Positions 1 through 8,034 of a stretch of DNA of 64,000 nucleotides are shown here, piece after piece. The first letter of the stretch is position 1. Each line of letters begins with the position of its first letter. The DNA lies in NCBI GenBank assembly GCA_031399025.1, contig JANNOJ010000063.1, positions 17,695-81,694 of the forward strand, in the 5' to 3' direction. The notes under the pieces were generated by a model that worked only from the letters and a program-made list of their open reading frames with translations, ran no database searches and had not been told where the DNA came from. Made by a program: the position numbers and the translations under genes. Source of the DNA: CBDBZL01 sp031399025. GTDB taxonomy: Bacteria; Pseudomonadota; Alphaproteobacteria; Sphingomonadales; Sphingomonadaceae.

Positions 1-1
1 G

Positions 2-568
2 ATCCAGGCGCTCTCGTTCCTGGCCGCGGGCGACGCGGCGCTGGGCGCCGATCTTGCCTGTGCGCAATACGATGGGGCCGACAACATGACCGACCGGCAG
101 GGCGCGCTGATGGTGCTCACCGGGCTGCGCGCGCCCCAGCGCACGCACAAGCTGCTCGATTTCTACCAGCGCTACCGCGACAATCCGCTGGTCATCGACA
201 AGTGGTTCGCGCTCCAGGCCAGTGCGCCGCACCCCGGGGTGCTCGAACACGTCAAGGCGCTCGCCCGGCATCCCGATTTCACGCTGCGCAACCCCAACCG
301 CGTGCGCTCGCTGTACATGGCGTTCGCGGGCAATCTGCACCCCTTCCACGATCCGGCCGGCGAGGGCTACGAGCTCATCGCCGACCTCATCCTCGAACTC
401 GATCCGCTCAACCCGCAGACCGCCGCGCGCTTCGTCGCCCCGCTGGGCCGGTGGCGGCGGATCGAACCGGGCCGGGCCGCGCTGATGCGCGCCGCACTCG
501 AGCGGATCGCCGCCGCCCGCGGCCTGTCGCGCGATACGCACGAGCAGGTCTCGCGCAGCCTTGGCTGA
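2..568 (+). CDS. pepN: Aminopeptidase N, C-terminal part (5' end outside window)
   Basis: The window opens inside this gene; 188 C-terminal residues are visible and no start is present. They match the helical C-terminal domain of the M1-family zinc aminopeptidase PepN, including the segment ADNMTDR, the stretch LDFYQRYRDNPLVIDKWF and the RNPNRVRSLYMAF motif typical of this domain. The catalytic HExxH part lies outside the window. PepN trims N-terminal residues from peptides in the cytoplasm. The stop codon overlaps the next gene by 8 bases, so the two are probably co-transcribed. Family assignment is confident; activity cannot be judged from this fragment. Confidence 0.92.
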   Translation: MQALSFLAAGDAALGADLACAQYDGADNMTDRQGALMVLTGLRAPQRTHKLLDFYQRYRDNPLVIDKWFALQASAPHPGVLEHVKALARHPDFTLRNPNRVRSLYMAFAGNLHPFHDPAGEGYELIADLILELDPLNPQTAARFVAPLGRWRRIEPGRAALMRAALERIAAARGLSRDTHEQVSRSLG

Positions 569-1322
569 GCCGCCCGAGGTCATCCGCGCCAAGCTGCTGG
601 CGAACATCCCGCACGGCTTCCTGGGGCGACGCGGCGGCGTGTCGACCGGCGTAGTCGCGGGCCTGCAGGTCGGCCTGGGGGCGGGCGACGATCCCGACGC
701 GGTGGCCGAGAACCGCCGCCGCGCGGCCGAGGCGGTGTGCGCCGGGTGCGACATCGCCACCGTATACCAGGTCCATTCCGCCGCGGTGGCGCCGGTGACG
801 CGCCCCTGGCCCGAGCGCGACCGGCCGCGCGCCGATGCGATGGTGTGCCACGAGCCGGGGATGCTGCTGGCGATCGTCACCGCGGATTGCGCGCCCGTGC
901 TGCTCGCCGATGGCCAGGCAGGGGTGATCGGCGCTGCCCATGCCGGCTGGCGCGGAGCGCATGGCGGGGTACTGGAGAACACGGTGGCCGAGATGTGCGC
1001 GCTGGGCGCCCGGCGCGAGCGGATCGTCGCCGCCATCGGTCCGGCCATCGCCCAGGACAGTTACGAGGTCGACGCGGCGTTCCGCGCCCTCTTCGCCGCG
1101 GCAGACGGGCGGTTCTTCGCACCGGGCCGCGAAGGCCGCTGGCAGTTCGACCTGCCCGGCTATGCCCAGGCCCGCCTCGCCGCTGCGGGCGTGGAGCGGA
1201 TCGAGCGGCTCGCGCTCGACACCTACGCCGATCCCGCGCGGTTCTACTCCTTCCGCCGCGCCACCCACCGGGCAGAACCCAATTACGGGCGCCAGTTCTC
1301 CCTCATCGCGCTGCCGGCCTAG
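561..1322 (+). CDS. pgeF: Polyphenol oxidase / laccase-domain protein (YfiH family)
   Basis: A 253-residue protein of the PgeF/YfiH/LACC1 family. Visible hallmarks are the YQVHSA segment, the TADCAPVLLAD motif with its cysteine, and AAHAGWRGAHGGV with the conserved histidine; these Cys/His residues form the family metal site. Family members are described as purine nucleoside-processing or multicopper oxidase-like enzymes, and as editing enzymes for misincorporated residues in peptidoglycan. The reading frame begins with TTG at 561, overlapping the pepN stop, which implies translational coupling. No ATG lies closer to the conserved start. Confidence 0.9.
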   Translation: MAEPPEVIRAKLLANIPHGFLGRRGGVSTGVVAGLQVGLGAGDDPDAVAENRRRAAEAVCAGCDIATVYQVHSAAVAPVTRPWPERDRPRADAMVCHEPGMLLAIVTADCAPVLLADGQAGVIGAAHAGWRGAHGGVLENTVAEMCALGARRERIVAAIGPAIAQDSYEVDAAFRALFAAADGRFFAPGREGRWQFDLPGYAQARLAAAGVERIERLALDTYADPARFYSFRRATHRAEPNYGRQFSLIALPA

Positions 1323-1630
1323 CCCGTCCGCAAGCCACCCGAGTGTCCCGAGCCCTTGGCTCGGCTCGGGACACTCGGGAACGAACGATTGAGCAGTTGT
1401 CGCGAGGCCCGGCTGGCGGTCGCCGATCGCTCTTCCTGCCGTCCGGCTCGCCTCGGCGCACGAAACTGTCATAATACCGCCAAAAGGCGGGTTGGCATCG
1501 CTGCGGCGCTCGGCTATCAGCCGGCCGGGTCACTGCCGGCGACCGGGTCTGGCGCGCGACTGTCAGGACATCTTCGAGGGTTCGCGACCGGGCGGGATTT
1601 CGCTCGCGGACCGGCAGGCAAGGCAGGGTA
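1323..1630. other. Intergenic region with hairpins upstream of petA
   Basis: No convincing gene is present in these 308 bases. The left end holds a strong inverted repeat (1338-1379, listed separately) that probably ends the pepN-pgeF transcript. A smaller hairpin follows at 1477-1490 (CCGCC, AAAA loop, GGCGG) next to an AT-richer CATAATA stretch. The remainder is presumably the promoter and 5' leader of the petABC operon; I could not identify a clear -35/-10 pair. Confidence 0.5.
1338..1379. terminator. 17-bp perfect inverted repeat, probable terminator
   Basis: The arms CCCGAGTGTCCCGAGCC (1338-1354) and GGCTCGGGACACTCGGG (1363-1379) are exact reverse complements around an 8-base loop. It lies 16 bases behind the pgeF stop. 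No T-tract follows, so it may act as a symmetrical stem-loop or 3' stabiliser rather than a classical intrinsic terminator. Confidence 0.6.
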
Positions 1631-2209
1631 ATGGCATCCACCACGGGCAGCGTCGAGACCGGCACCCAAACCGCCGTGGTGGGCGAACAGGGCGTACGCC
1701 GTCGCGACTTCATCAATATCGCCGCGGTCTCGGCCGCGGGGGTCGGTGGCCTGGCCACCCTGCTGCCGCTGATCTCGCAGATGGCCCCTTCGGCCGACGT
1801 TCTGGCCGAAAGCACCACCGAGCTGGACCTCAGCACGCTGGAGAGCGGCCAGACGATCAAGGCGGTGTTCCGCAAGCAGCCGCTGTTCGTGCGCAACCTG
1901 ACCCCGGCCGAAATCCAGGCCGCCGACGCGGTCGATGTGGGAGGCCTGCGCGACCCGCAGACGCTGGCGGAACGGACCAAGGAGGGGCGCACCAACATCC
2001 TCATCACCATGGGCGTGTGCACCCATCTGGGCTGCGTGCCGCTGGGCGCCGCCGAGGGCGAGAACAAGGGCGAGTTCGGCGGCTATTTCTGCCCCTGCCA
2101 CGGCTCGCACTACGATACCGCCGGGCGGATCCGCAAGGGTCCGGCGCCGAGCAATTTGGTGGTTCCCGAATACGTGTACACCAGCGACACCAGCGTCACC
2201 ATCGGTTGA
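1631..2209 (+). CDS. petA: Ubiquinol-cytochrome c reductase, Rieske iron-sulfur subunit
   Basis: A 192-residue Rieske protein of the cytochrome bc1 complex, which passes electrons from ubiquinol to cytochrome c1. The [2Fe-2S] ligands are visible in CTHLGC (C130, H132, C135) and CPCHGSHYD (C154, C156, H157). An N-terminal RRRDF motif at about residues 23-27 followed by a hydrophobic stretch is the Tat-type signal/anchor expected of the family. It is the first gene of the petABC operon; the gap to petB is only 16 bases. Confidence 0.97.
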   Translation: MASTTGSVETGTQTAVVGEQGVRRRDFINIAAVSAAGVGGLATLLPLISQMAPSADVLAESTTELDLSTLESGQTIKAVFRKQPLFVRNLTPAEIQAADAVDVGGLRDPQTLAERTKEGRTNILITMGVCTHLGCVPLGAAEGENKGEFGGYFCPCHGSHYDTAGRIRKGPAPSNLVVPEYVYTSDTSVTIG

Positions 2210-2225
2210 GGCGAAAGAGCGCGCG

Positions 2226-3554
2226 ATGAGCTTCCCCTGGGCCCGGCAGTACCAACCCACCAACCCGGTGATGCGTTTCTTCGACGAGAAACTGCCGCTG
2301 CCGCGGTTCGTCTACAACGCGGTGGGGGCGGGCTATCCGGTGCCGCGCAACCTCAACTACTTCTGGAATTTCGGCGTGCTGGCGGGCTTCTGCCTCGTCC
2401 TGCAGATCGTCACCGGCGTGGTCCTGGCGATGCACTATGCCGCCAACGCCGAGATCGCCTTTGCATCGGTCGAGCACATCATGCGCGACGTCAACTGGGG
2501 CTGGCTGATGCGCTATGCCCACGCCAACGGCGCCAGCTTCTTCTTCCTGGTGCTCTACATCCATATCGGCCGCGGGCTGTTCTACTCCTCCTACAAGGCC
2601 CCGCGCGAGATGATCTGGCTGATCGGCGTGGTCATCTTCCTGCTGTCCATGGCCACCGCCTTCATGGGCTACGTGCTGCCCTGGGGGCAGATGAGCTTCT
2701 GGGGCGCGCAGGTGATCACCGGGCTGTTCGCCGCCATTCCGCTGGTGGGCGAGCCGATCCAGATCTGGCTGCTGGGCGGCTATGCGCCCGACAACGCCGC
2801 GCTCAACCGCTTCTTCTCATTGCACTTCCTGCTGCCGTTCGTGATGATGGGCTGCGTCATCCTGCACATCTGGGCGCTGCACATCCCGGGCTCGTCCAAT
2901 CCCGCGGGGGTCGAGGTCAAGAGCGAGAGCGACACGCTGCCGTTCCACCCCTACTACACCGCCAAGGACGGCTTTGGCCTGGGCATCTTCCTGATGCTCT
3001 ACCTCGCCTTCGTGTTCTTCATGCCCAACGCGCTCGGCCACCCGGACAATTACATCCCGGCCAACCCGCTCTCCACGCCGGCGCACATCGTCCCCGAGTG
3101 GTATTTCTACCCGTTCTACGCCATCCTGCGCGCCTTCACCGGCGACTTCGGCATCCCCTTCACCAGCATCGTGTTGATCCCCGCCAAGCTGCTGGGCGTG
3201 ATGGCGATGTTCGCCTCCATCCTGGTGTGGTTCTTCCTGCCCTGGCTGGACAGCTCGCCCGTGCGTTCGGGGCATTACCGCCCGCTGTTCCGCAAGTTCT
3301 TCTGGTTCGGCCTGATCCCGACGATGGGCGCCCTGTTCTATCTGGGGGGCGCCGCGCCGGAAGAGCCCTACGTGATGCTCAGCCAGATCTTCACCGCCTA
3401 TTACTTCCTGCACTTCCTGGTCATCCTGCCGCTCGTCTCCGCGATCGAGCGGCCCGAGCCCATGCCTTTCTCGATCACCGAGGCGGTGCTGGGCCAAGGC
3501 CCGAACGACAAGGAAATCGTCAAGGGCGAGTACGCCGAGCCGGTCGCGGTCTGA
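2226..3554 (+). CDS. petB: Ubiquinol-cytochrome c reductase, cytochrome b subunit
   Basis: A 442-residue polytopic membrane protein, the b-heme subunit of complex III carrying the Qo and Qi quinone sites. The Qo-site PEWY motif is at residues 290-293, and the family segments GYVLPWGQMSFWGA and the heme-binding transmembrane helices are evident. The ATG at 2226 gives the usual family N-terminus (MSFPWARQYQP); an upstream extension of the open frame overlaps petA and is not expected to be translated. It is followed by petC after 30 bases. Confidence 0.97.
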   Translation: MSFPWARQYQPTNPVMRFFDEKLPLPRFVYNAVGAGYPVPRNLNYFWNFGVLAGFCLVLQIVTGVVLAMHYAANAEIAFASVEHIMRDVNWGWLMRYAHANGASFFFLVLYIHIGRGLFYSSYKAPREMIWLIGVVIFLLSMATAFMGYVLPWGQMSFWGAQVITGLFAAIPLVGEPIQIWLLGGYAPDNAALNRFFSLHFLLPFVMMGCVILHIWALHIPGSSNPAGVEVKSESDTLPFHPYYTAKDGFGLGIFLMLYLAFVFFMPNALGHPDNYIPANPLSTPAHIVPEWYFYPFYAILRAFTGDFGIPFTSIVLIPAKLLGVMAMFASILVWFFLPWLDSSPVRSGHYRPLFRKFFWFGLIPTMGALFYLGGAAPEEPYVMLSQIFTAYYFLHFLVILPLVSAIERPEPMPFSITEAVLGQGPNDKEIVKGEYAEPVAV

Positions 3555-3584
3555 TCGCCCGATGGTCAAGGGAATAACGCGACG

Positions 3585-4466
3585 ATGATCCGCCTTATCG
3601 GCATCCTGACCGGCCTGTTCTTCGCCGGCTGCGTCCTTTTGTGGTCGTTCGTTCCCGGCTTCGCCACGGTCGCCAGCCAGGGCTATTTCGTCGAGCCCAC
3701 GGCCGAGCACGAATTCCACCGCGATCCCAGGCCGGTCGAGTTCCAGCACGACGGGCTCTTGGGCACCTGGGACATCGCCCAGCTCCAGCGCGGCTACAAG
3801 GTCTACAAGGAGGTCTGTTCGGCCTGTCATTCGATCGAGCTGATCGCCTTCCGCAACCTGACCGAGCTGGGCTACAGCGAAGCGCAGGTGAAGGCCGAGG
3901 CGGCCACCTGGCAGGTGCCGGGGATCGACGGCACCACCGGCGAGGCGATCATGCGCCCGGCGACCCCGGTCGATTACTTCCCCTCGGTCTATCCCAACGA
4001 TGTCGCCGCCCGCGCCGCCAACAACAACGCCATCCCGCCCGACCTGTCGCTGATGACCAAGGCGCGCCACGACGGCCCGGCCTATGTCTATTCGCTGTTG
4101 ACCGGCTACCAGGCGCCCGAGCCCGAACTGCTCGCCCGGTTCCCCGATGCGGCGCCGTCGCCGGGGCTGCACCACAACCCCTATTTCGCCAACCTCAACC
4201 TCGCCATGTCGCCGCCGCTCATCGTCGATGCGCAGGTGACCTACGATGACGGCACCACCGCCACCATCGACCAGATGGCCAAGGACGTCGCCGCCTTCCT
4301 CACCTGGACCGCCGAGCCCACGCTGGTGAAGCGCCGGCAGACCGGCTGGCCCGTGCTCGGCTTCCTGCTGTTCGCCACCGTGCTCGCCTGGTTCGCCAAG
4401 CGGCACATCTGGGCCGATGCCAAGGGGGCCAAGCCGCGCCAGCCGGAAGCCGGCGCCGAAGCCTAG
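3585..4466 (+). CDS. petC: Cytochrome c1 of the bc1 complex
   Basis: A 293-residue cytochrome c1. A hydrophobic N-terminal segment (about residues 5-25) exports it. The covalent heme site CSACH is at C78-H82, and a C-terminal transmembrane anchor (about residues 256-275, LGFLLFATVLAWFA) precedes a short basic tail. It accepts electrons from the Rieske protein in the periplasm. It is the last gene of petABC. A reading frame made of RHS sequence starts only six bases behind its stop, so the normal downstream region seems to have been replaced. Confidence 0.96.
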   Translation: MIRLIGILTGLFFAGCVLLWSFVPGFATVASQGYFVEPTAEHEFHRDPRPVEFQHDGLLGTWDIAQLQRGYKVYKEVCSACHSIELIAFRNLTELGYSEAQVKAEAATWQVPGIDGTTGEAIMRPATPVDYFPSVYPNDVAARAANNNAIPPDLSLMTKARHDGPAYVYSLLTGYQAPEPELLARFPDAAPSPGLHHNPYFANLNLAMSPPLIVDAQVTYDDGTTATIDQMAKDVAAFLTWTAEPTLVKRRQTGWPVLGFLLFATVLAWFAKRHIWADAKGAKPRQPEAGAEA

Positions 4467-4472
4467 CGCCGC

Positions 4473-5162
4473 TTGCCGCTGAACGAGGAGCCGGGTCCGG
4501 TTCCGCCAAAGCGCGGCTCGATCATGGCGGTGACCGACGCCTACGGCCAGCTGCAGCCCGGCACCTGGGGCGCGATCAACCGCTACGACGAATACGGCAT
4601 CCCAGGCCCGGCCAATGCCAAACGGTTCCAGTACACCGGCCAGGCCTGGATCCCCGAGCTCGGCATGGTCCACTACAAGGCCCGCATGTACTCGCCCACG
4701 CTCGGCCGGTTTATGCAGACCGACCCCATCGGCTATGAGGATCGATTTAATCTCTACGGTTATGTCGCAAATGATCCGGTGAATTTCGTCGATGTCGATG
4801 GCGAACAAAGGCGTCCGATATTGGCACCCCAGATGGGGCCCAATGCACCCCGAACATTGCCTGAAATGTTGCGCGCGCAGGAGTTTCGCTCGCGCATCGC
4901 TGAGATTAACGCCGTCAATTCAAGGCTTAACCGATACGTTCCGACTTCCATTGGACATCCGTCGGCGAGCGATGTTAGGATCGCAACAGGGGTAAGTAGA
5001 GCGGCAAACATTGTCCGGCCGGGAATCATAATTTCGAACCCGGCAGCCTCTACAAGCGGACAGTCGGCAGTGGCCAATCTACGAAGCGTTCTTGGCCAAG
5101 GCCAATTTGATGGAGTTACCGGAAAAGGGGCATTTCATTTTACCGCTGGGCGGTCAGAATAG
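4473..5162 (+). pseudogene. Truncated RHS-family protein with variable C-terminal tip (probable toxin), apparently frameshifted
   Basis: The first 110 residues or so are the end of an RHS/YD-repeat core: RGSIMAVTDAYG, NRYDEYGIPG, RFQYTGQAW, ARMYSPTLGRFMQTDPIGY and LYGYVANDPVNFVDVDG are textbook RHS core-terminal motifs. Normally they end a shell of more than 1000 residues that encloses a toxin; here the shell is missing. From about 4740 the GC content falls sharply and the sequence becomes unique, as expected of a swapped C-terminal tip. The frame closes at 5162, but a frame shifted by one base stays open from 5092 to 5373, right up to the next gene, so the tip looks broken. The start may be TTG 4473 or ATG 4524. 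The toxin activity is not recognised. Confidence 0.7.
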
Positions 5163-5373
5163 CCAATCCGCGGCAATGGCGGCATTGGGAGCAAACGGTG
5201 CTAGCCAAACCAGCTTAAGTTTTGGTGGCGGTCTGACGGCTACCGCTCACGCTTACACAGCCACTTCAACCCAAGGGCCATCCATTAATGTCACATTCCA
5301 TCAGTCTATAACCCCGACGGGATCACTGATACCGCGAGACGTAGTGGTTGCTTCAGTCAAGATCAGGTATTGA
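5092..5373 (+). pseudogene. Continuation of the RHS C-terminal tip in the +1 frame
   Basis: This 93-codon frame overlaps the end of the RHS-tip frame and stops three bases before the putative immunity gene. Its N-terminal part (5092-5150) duplicates DNA already read in the other frame. After about 5150 it reads as a plausible Gly/Ala/Thr-rich protein end (AAMAALGANGASQTSLSFGG). I infer that the original tip ran from the RHS core through 5373 and that a single-base change in 5092-5162 split it. It could alternatively be a separate small gene, but no good ribosome binding site precedes 5092. Confidence 0.5.
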
Positions 5374-5376
5374 TTC

Positions 5377-5913
5377 ATGACGATTCGATCTCAAGCAGCA
5401 GGAGGAGCCGACCAGAAAATCAACGGAGTGCTTCGTAGCCTGCATTACCTCTGCACCGGCGCGTCCGATCATTTAGAAAAGGGATACAATGCATTTTTAC
5501 TTGATGATGTACTATATGACATCTTGAGTGGGAGTTTGGGGCAAATTTTGCGGTTGCCAGCACACGTTGTGGAGCTGGAAGGGATGGCAATCGAGCAGTT
5601 TTCATTTCAAGCAATTTGCTCGATTTCATACTATGATAACCGAAATTTCTTCGTCGATATTGCTCCCATGCTAGAGCGGCGAGTGATAGTTGCCTCTCAG
5701 GATTTCAGCTTAGCTATTTTCTCTGACTTCAATGATTTTCAGATAGCGCTCATTGATCACGATCTGCTTGAGAGCAATAAAAAGATCGCGCAATTGATGA
5801 CGTCTTTGCGCGTAGATTTAACCGATTATAGTGAGTTTGAAAAGGGTATGAACAATGCTCTGCAGGCAATTGCGCGAAGGATCGAAGGCATCAATAGTAG
5901 CTTAGATAAGTGA
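5377..5913 (+). CDS. Hypothetical protein, candidate immunity protein to the RHS tip
   Basis: A 178-residue, probably cytoplasmic protein without a family I recognise. Its base composition is far more AT-rich than the surrounding chromosome. It starts three bases behind the end of the RHS-tip sequence, the position typical for immunity genes of polymorphic toxins. It is acidic, with many Asp/Glu and aromatic residues (SISYYDNRNFFVDI, FSDFNDFQIALIDHD), which fits but does not prove a toxin-binding role. The immunity call rests on position and composition only. Confidence 0.6.
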   Translation: MTIRSQAAGGADQKINGVLRSLHYLCTGASDHLEKGYNAFLLDDVLYDILSGSLGQILRLPAHVVELEGMAIEQFSFQAICSISYYDNRNFFVDIAPMLERRVIVASQDFSLAIFSDFNDFQIALIDHDLLESNKKIAQLMTSLRVDLTDYSEFEKGMNNALQAIARRIEGINSSLDK

Positions 5914-6612
5914 TCTTGGCTATCGCGGCTTCAATTCCGGTGAGAGCATCGCAAATACCTGCTGATTCCGCCTTTGGCGATCGTCCCTCACCGGAGTCCA
6001 GCCTCGCTTCCGAACGACAGGCATCGACAATCGCGCCCCCTCGCCGACAGTCCCTATATTGCGTCGCAATTCCTCGATCCGGTTCAGGCTCGTTCACCGG
6101 ATCATGACCCGGAAGTGACAGACAATCGGCACACCGTACGCGAGTGCTCGCTGGTGCAGGCTATTGATGTGGTTGGGTAAAAGTGTGATTTTGGGGTGTG
6201 GCAGCTTCTCAATCGAATCAAACTTGCGACCCGGAAGTGATTTACTTTGTAGCAAGCCATTATAATCGCGCAGATTTTTGCGGCGGTCTTGCCAATCAAA
6301 TCCAAGTCACCGGCGAATGCCGCTCCAGGGCCGGTCGTGCCTTGATCTATCCCTGTAGAGAGCTGCCAAAGGCTCTGCTCTGGGCTGCGGGAGTGGTCCC
6401 CGGCCCCTGATCTCGTCCTGTGCTGCCAGCGCCGCGTGTGAGCGGCTGAGAAGGGTCAGGAGGCGGTGGCGGCCTCCTGTCCTGCGCCGGCCTGGGCGAG
6501 CACGTTGTCGAGCATCCGGGAAACGAACCTCTGCTCGCTCGGGGAAGCCGTGCGATGGCATCGAGCTGCTGTTCGAGACGCGAGACCGGCCCTCGCCGGG
6601 TGCGGCGCGGAC
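5914..6612. other. Gene-poor stretch of the accessory island
   Basis: About 700 bases without a convincing gene; short open frames on both strands lack recognisable products. The left half is AT-richer than the chromosome, like the preceding gene. A 13-base direct repeat, GACCCGGAAGTGA, occurs at 6106-6118 and 6228-6240. A short inverted repeat (AGGAGGC/GCCTCCT) lies near 6458-6478. I read this as remnant DNA between two RHS fragments. Confidence 0.5.
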
Positions 6613-6735
6613 GACGGCGATGCGCTGGTGGCCGAGTACAACTCCGCGGGCACGATGCTGCGGCGCCATCTGCATGGCGCGGGCGCCGGCGATGATCCGG
6701 TGGCGACGATCGTGATGACCGACGGCCGCCGCTCT
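6613..6735 (+). pseudogene. Displaced RHS core fragment
   Basis: On the plus strand this short stretch reads DGDALVAEYNSAGTMLRRHLHG and continues GAGAGDDPVAT. The pattern is the RHS segment that normally sits some 20-40 residues before the GSIVAVTD motif. The matching later part of an RHS core lies upstream at 4500-4800, so the two pieces are in inverted order relative to a normal RHS gene. There is no start, and the flanking sequence is unrelated. It is a gene relic from rearrangement of an rhs locus. Confidence 0.65.
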
Positions 6736-6910
6736 TGCCGCTTGCGCCGGGCGGGATGCGCACCTTGCGAACGCCCCCGCCGAGCGAAACCCCCGATCTC
6801 GGGGTTGGCGGCGATGTAATCGACCAGCGCCGCACGCTCGTCATCGCTCCTGATCGCCTCGCGCGCCGCCGGAACTCGGGCAATTCGACAACGGTCCGCA
6901 ACACGATCAC
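6736..6910 (-). pseudogene. RelE/HigB-type toxin gene remnant
   Basis: Read from a GTG at 6910 on the minus strand, the frame begins VIVLRTVVELPEFRRRA. It then needs one frame change to read REAIRSDDERAALVDYIAANPEIG and a second to read GGGVRKVRIPPGASGKSGG. Spliced together, these match the N-terminal and central part of RelE/HigB-family mRNA interferases. The end of the toxin is missing where the RHS fragment joins. Two frame disruptions and a truncation make it a clear pseudogene; no cognate antitoxin was seen. Confidence 0.65.
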
Positions 6911-7198
6911 ACCACCCCTCCATGCGTCAGCGGCCTATCGGTCAGCGACGCACATGCACGGCCCTCGACCGGAAGGCTTGACCCGGCCGCGAGCATCGGG
7001 CCACATCCGCGCCATGGCCCAGGCAGCGCGCATATTACCCTCTCAACCGCTTGCCGCCGCGCGCCCGAAAACCGCCTCCGGAGCGTCCCGGCCTCGCCGC
7101 CATCGCCGGCTCAGCCGCTGGAGCCTGCAAGCCACGGATGGGTCGGGGAAAAACGATCCGGTGCGGCGGGGTGCGCCAATGCCGCAGAGGATGCCGCC
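6911..7198. other. Region between island and apt
   Basis: I see no supported gene here. Open frames on both strands are arginine-rich translations typical of high-GC noncoding sequence. The last bases carry the apt ribosome binding site AGAGGA (7185-7190). Confidence 0.4.
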
Positions 7199-7738
7199 GT
7201 GCTGAGCCGCGACGAGCTCAAGGCGCTGGTCCGCACGGTCCCCGACTTCCCTCGGCCCGGGGTCCTGTTCCGCGACATCACCACGCTGATCGCTCATGGG
7301 CCGGGCCTTGCCGCCACCATCGAGCACCTGGCCGCCCTGGCCACGCCCGCGCGGGCAGCGGCGGTAGCCGGGGTCGAGGCGCGCGGCTTCGTCTTCGGTG
7401 CCGCCCTGGCGATCCGCCTGGGGACCGGCTTCGTGCCGCTGCGCAAGGCGGGCAAGCTGCCGGTCGCGACCATCTCGGCGCAATACGATCTCGAATACGG
7501 CTCGGCGAGCATCGAGCTGGACCCGGGCGCCGTCGATCCGGGCGAGCGCGTCGTGTTGATGGACGACCTGCTCGCCACCGGCGGCACTGCGCTGGCCGGC
7601 ATCGACCTGCTGCGCCGTGCTGGCACGCTCGTCGAACATGCGCTGTTCGTGATCGAGCTGCCCGACCTGGGCGGGGCGGCCGCGCTGCGCGGCGCCGGCG
7701 TGGCGACGCATGCGGTGCTCGCCTTCGAGGGGCATTGA
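7199..7738 (+). CDS. apt: Adenine phosphoribosyltransferase
   Basis: A 179-residue purine-salvage enzyme that makes AMP from adenine and PRPP in the cytoplasm. The N-terminal PDFPRPGVLFRDIT segment and the PRPP-binding loop VLMDDLLATGGTA (about residues 118-130) are diagnostic, and the length is normal. The start is GTG at 7199, eight bases behind AGAGGA; nearby ATG codons are in other frames and quickly meet stops. The gene appears to stand alone, followed by a tRNA gene on the same strand. Confidence 0.95.
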   Translation: MLSRDELKALVRTVPDFPRPGVLFRDITTLIAHGPGLAATIEHLAALATPARAAAVAGVEARGFVFGAALAIRLGTGFVPLRKAGKLPVATISAQYDLEYGSASIELDPGAVDPGERVVLMDDLLATGGTALAGIDLLRRAGTLVEHALFVIELPDLGGAAALRGAGVATHAVLAFEGH

Positions 7739-7869
7739 CCAGAGCGTGCGGCCGCGCGGGTGAGGGGGCGTCCGCGCCGAGCAGGCCTTGCCGCGCGGCG
7801 AGGGCGCTTGACGGCCCGGCCCAGGCGATGGCAATCGGCGCAGGCGCAGGCGGTCCCGCCCGTCGCCGA

Positions 7870-7943
<74 letters not shown>

Positions 7944-7964
7944 TTTTCCTGATCGGCCGCTCGC

Positions 7965-7989
7965 GCTCCCTGCGGGCCGCGCAGGGAGC
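7965..7989. terminator. GC-rich hairpin behind tRNA-Gly
   Basis: GCTCCCTGC and GCAGGGAGC pair perfectly around a 7-base loop. It lies between the tRNA and the convergent efflux gene, and could end either transcript. No T-run follows. Confidence 0.5.
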
Positions 7990-8034
7990 ATTCGCAAGCT
8001 TGGGAATACACCAGCAAATGCCAGCGCGCCGAAC

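Noticed and set aside
2817..4808. 663-codon open frame antisense to petB and petC
   Set aside because: It lies opposite well-recognised bc1 genes, is rich in Gly/Arg/Asp/His without any domain, and is a normal by-product of high GC codon bias.
5377..5913. Considered as an RHS-tip extension rather than an immunity protein
   Set aside because: It has its own ATG behind a stop codon and a different composition; a separate gene is the simpler reading.
6106..6240. Two copies of GACCCGGAAGTGA considered as attachment sites or a CRISPR-like start
   Set aside because: Only two copies, 122 bases apart, with no integrase, cas genes or regular spacing.
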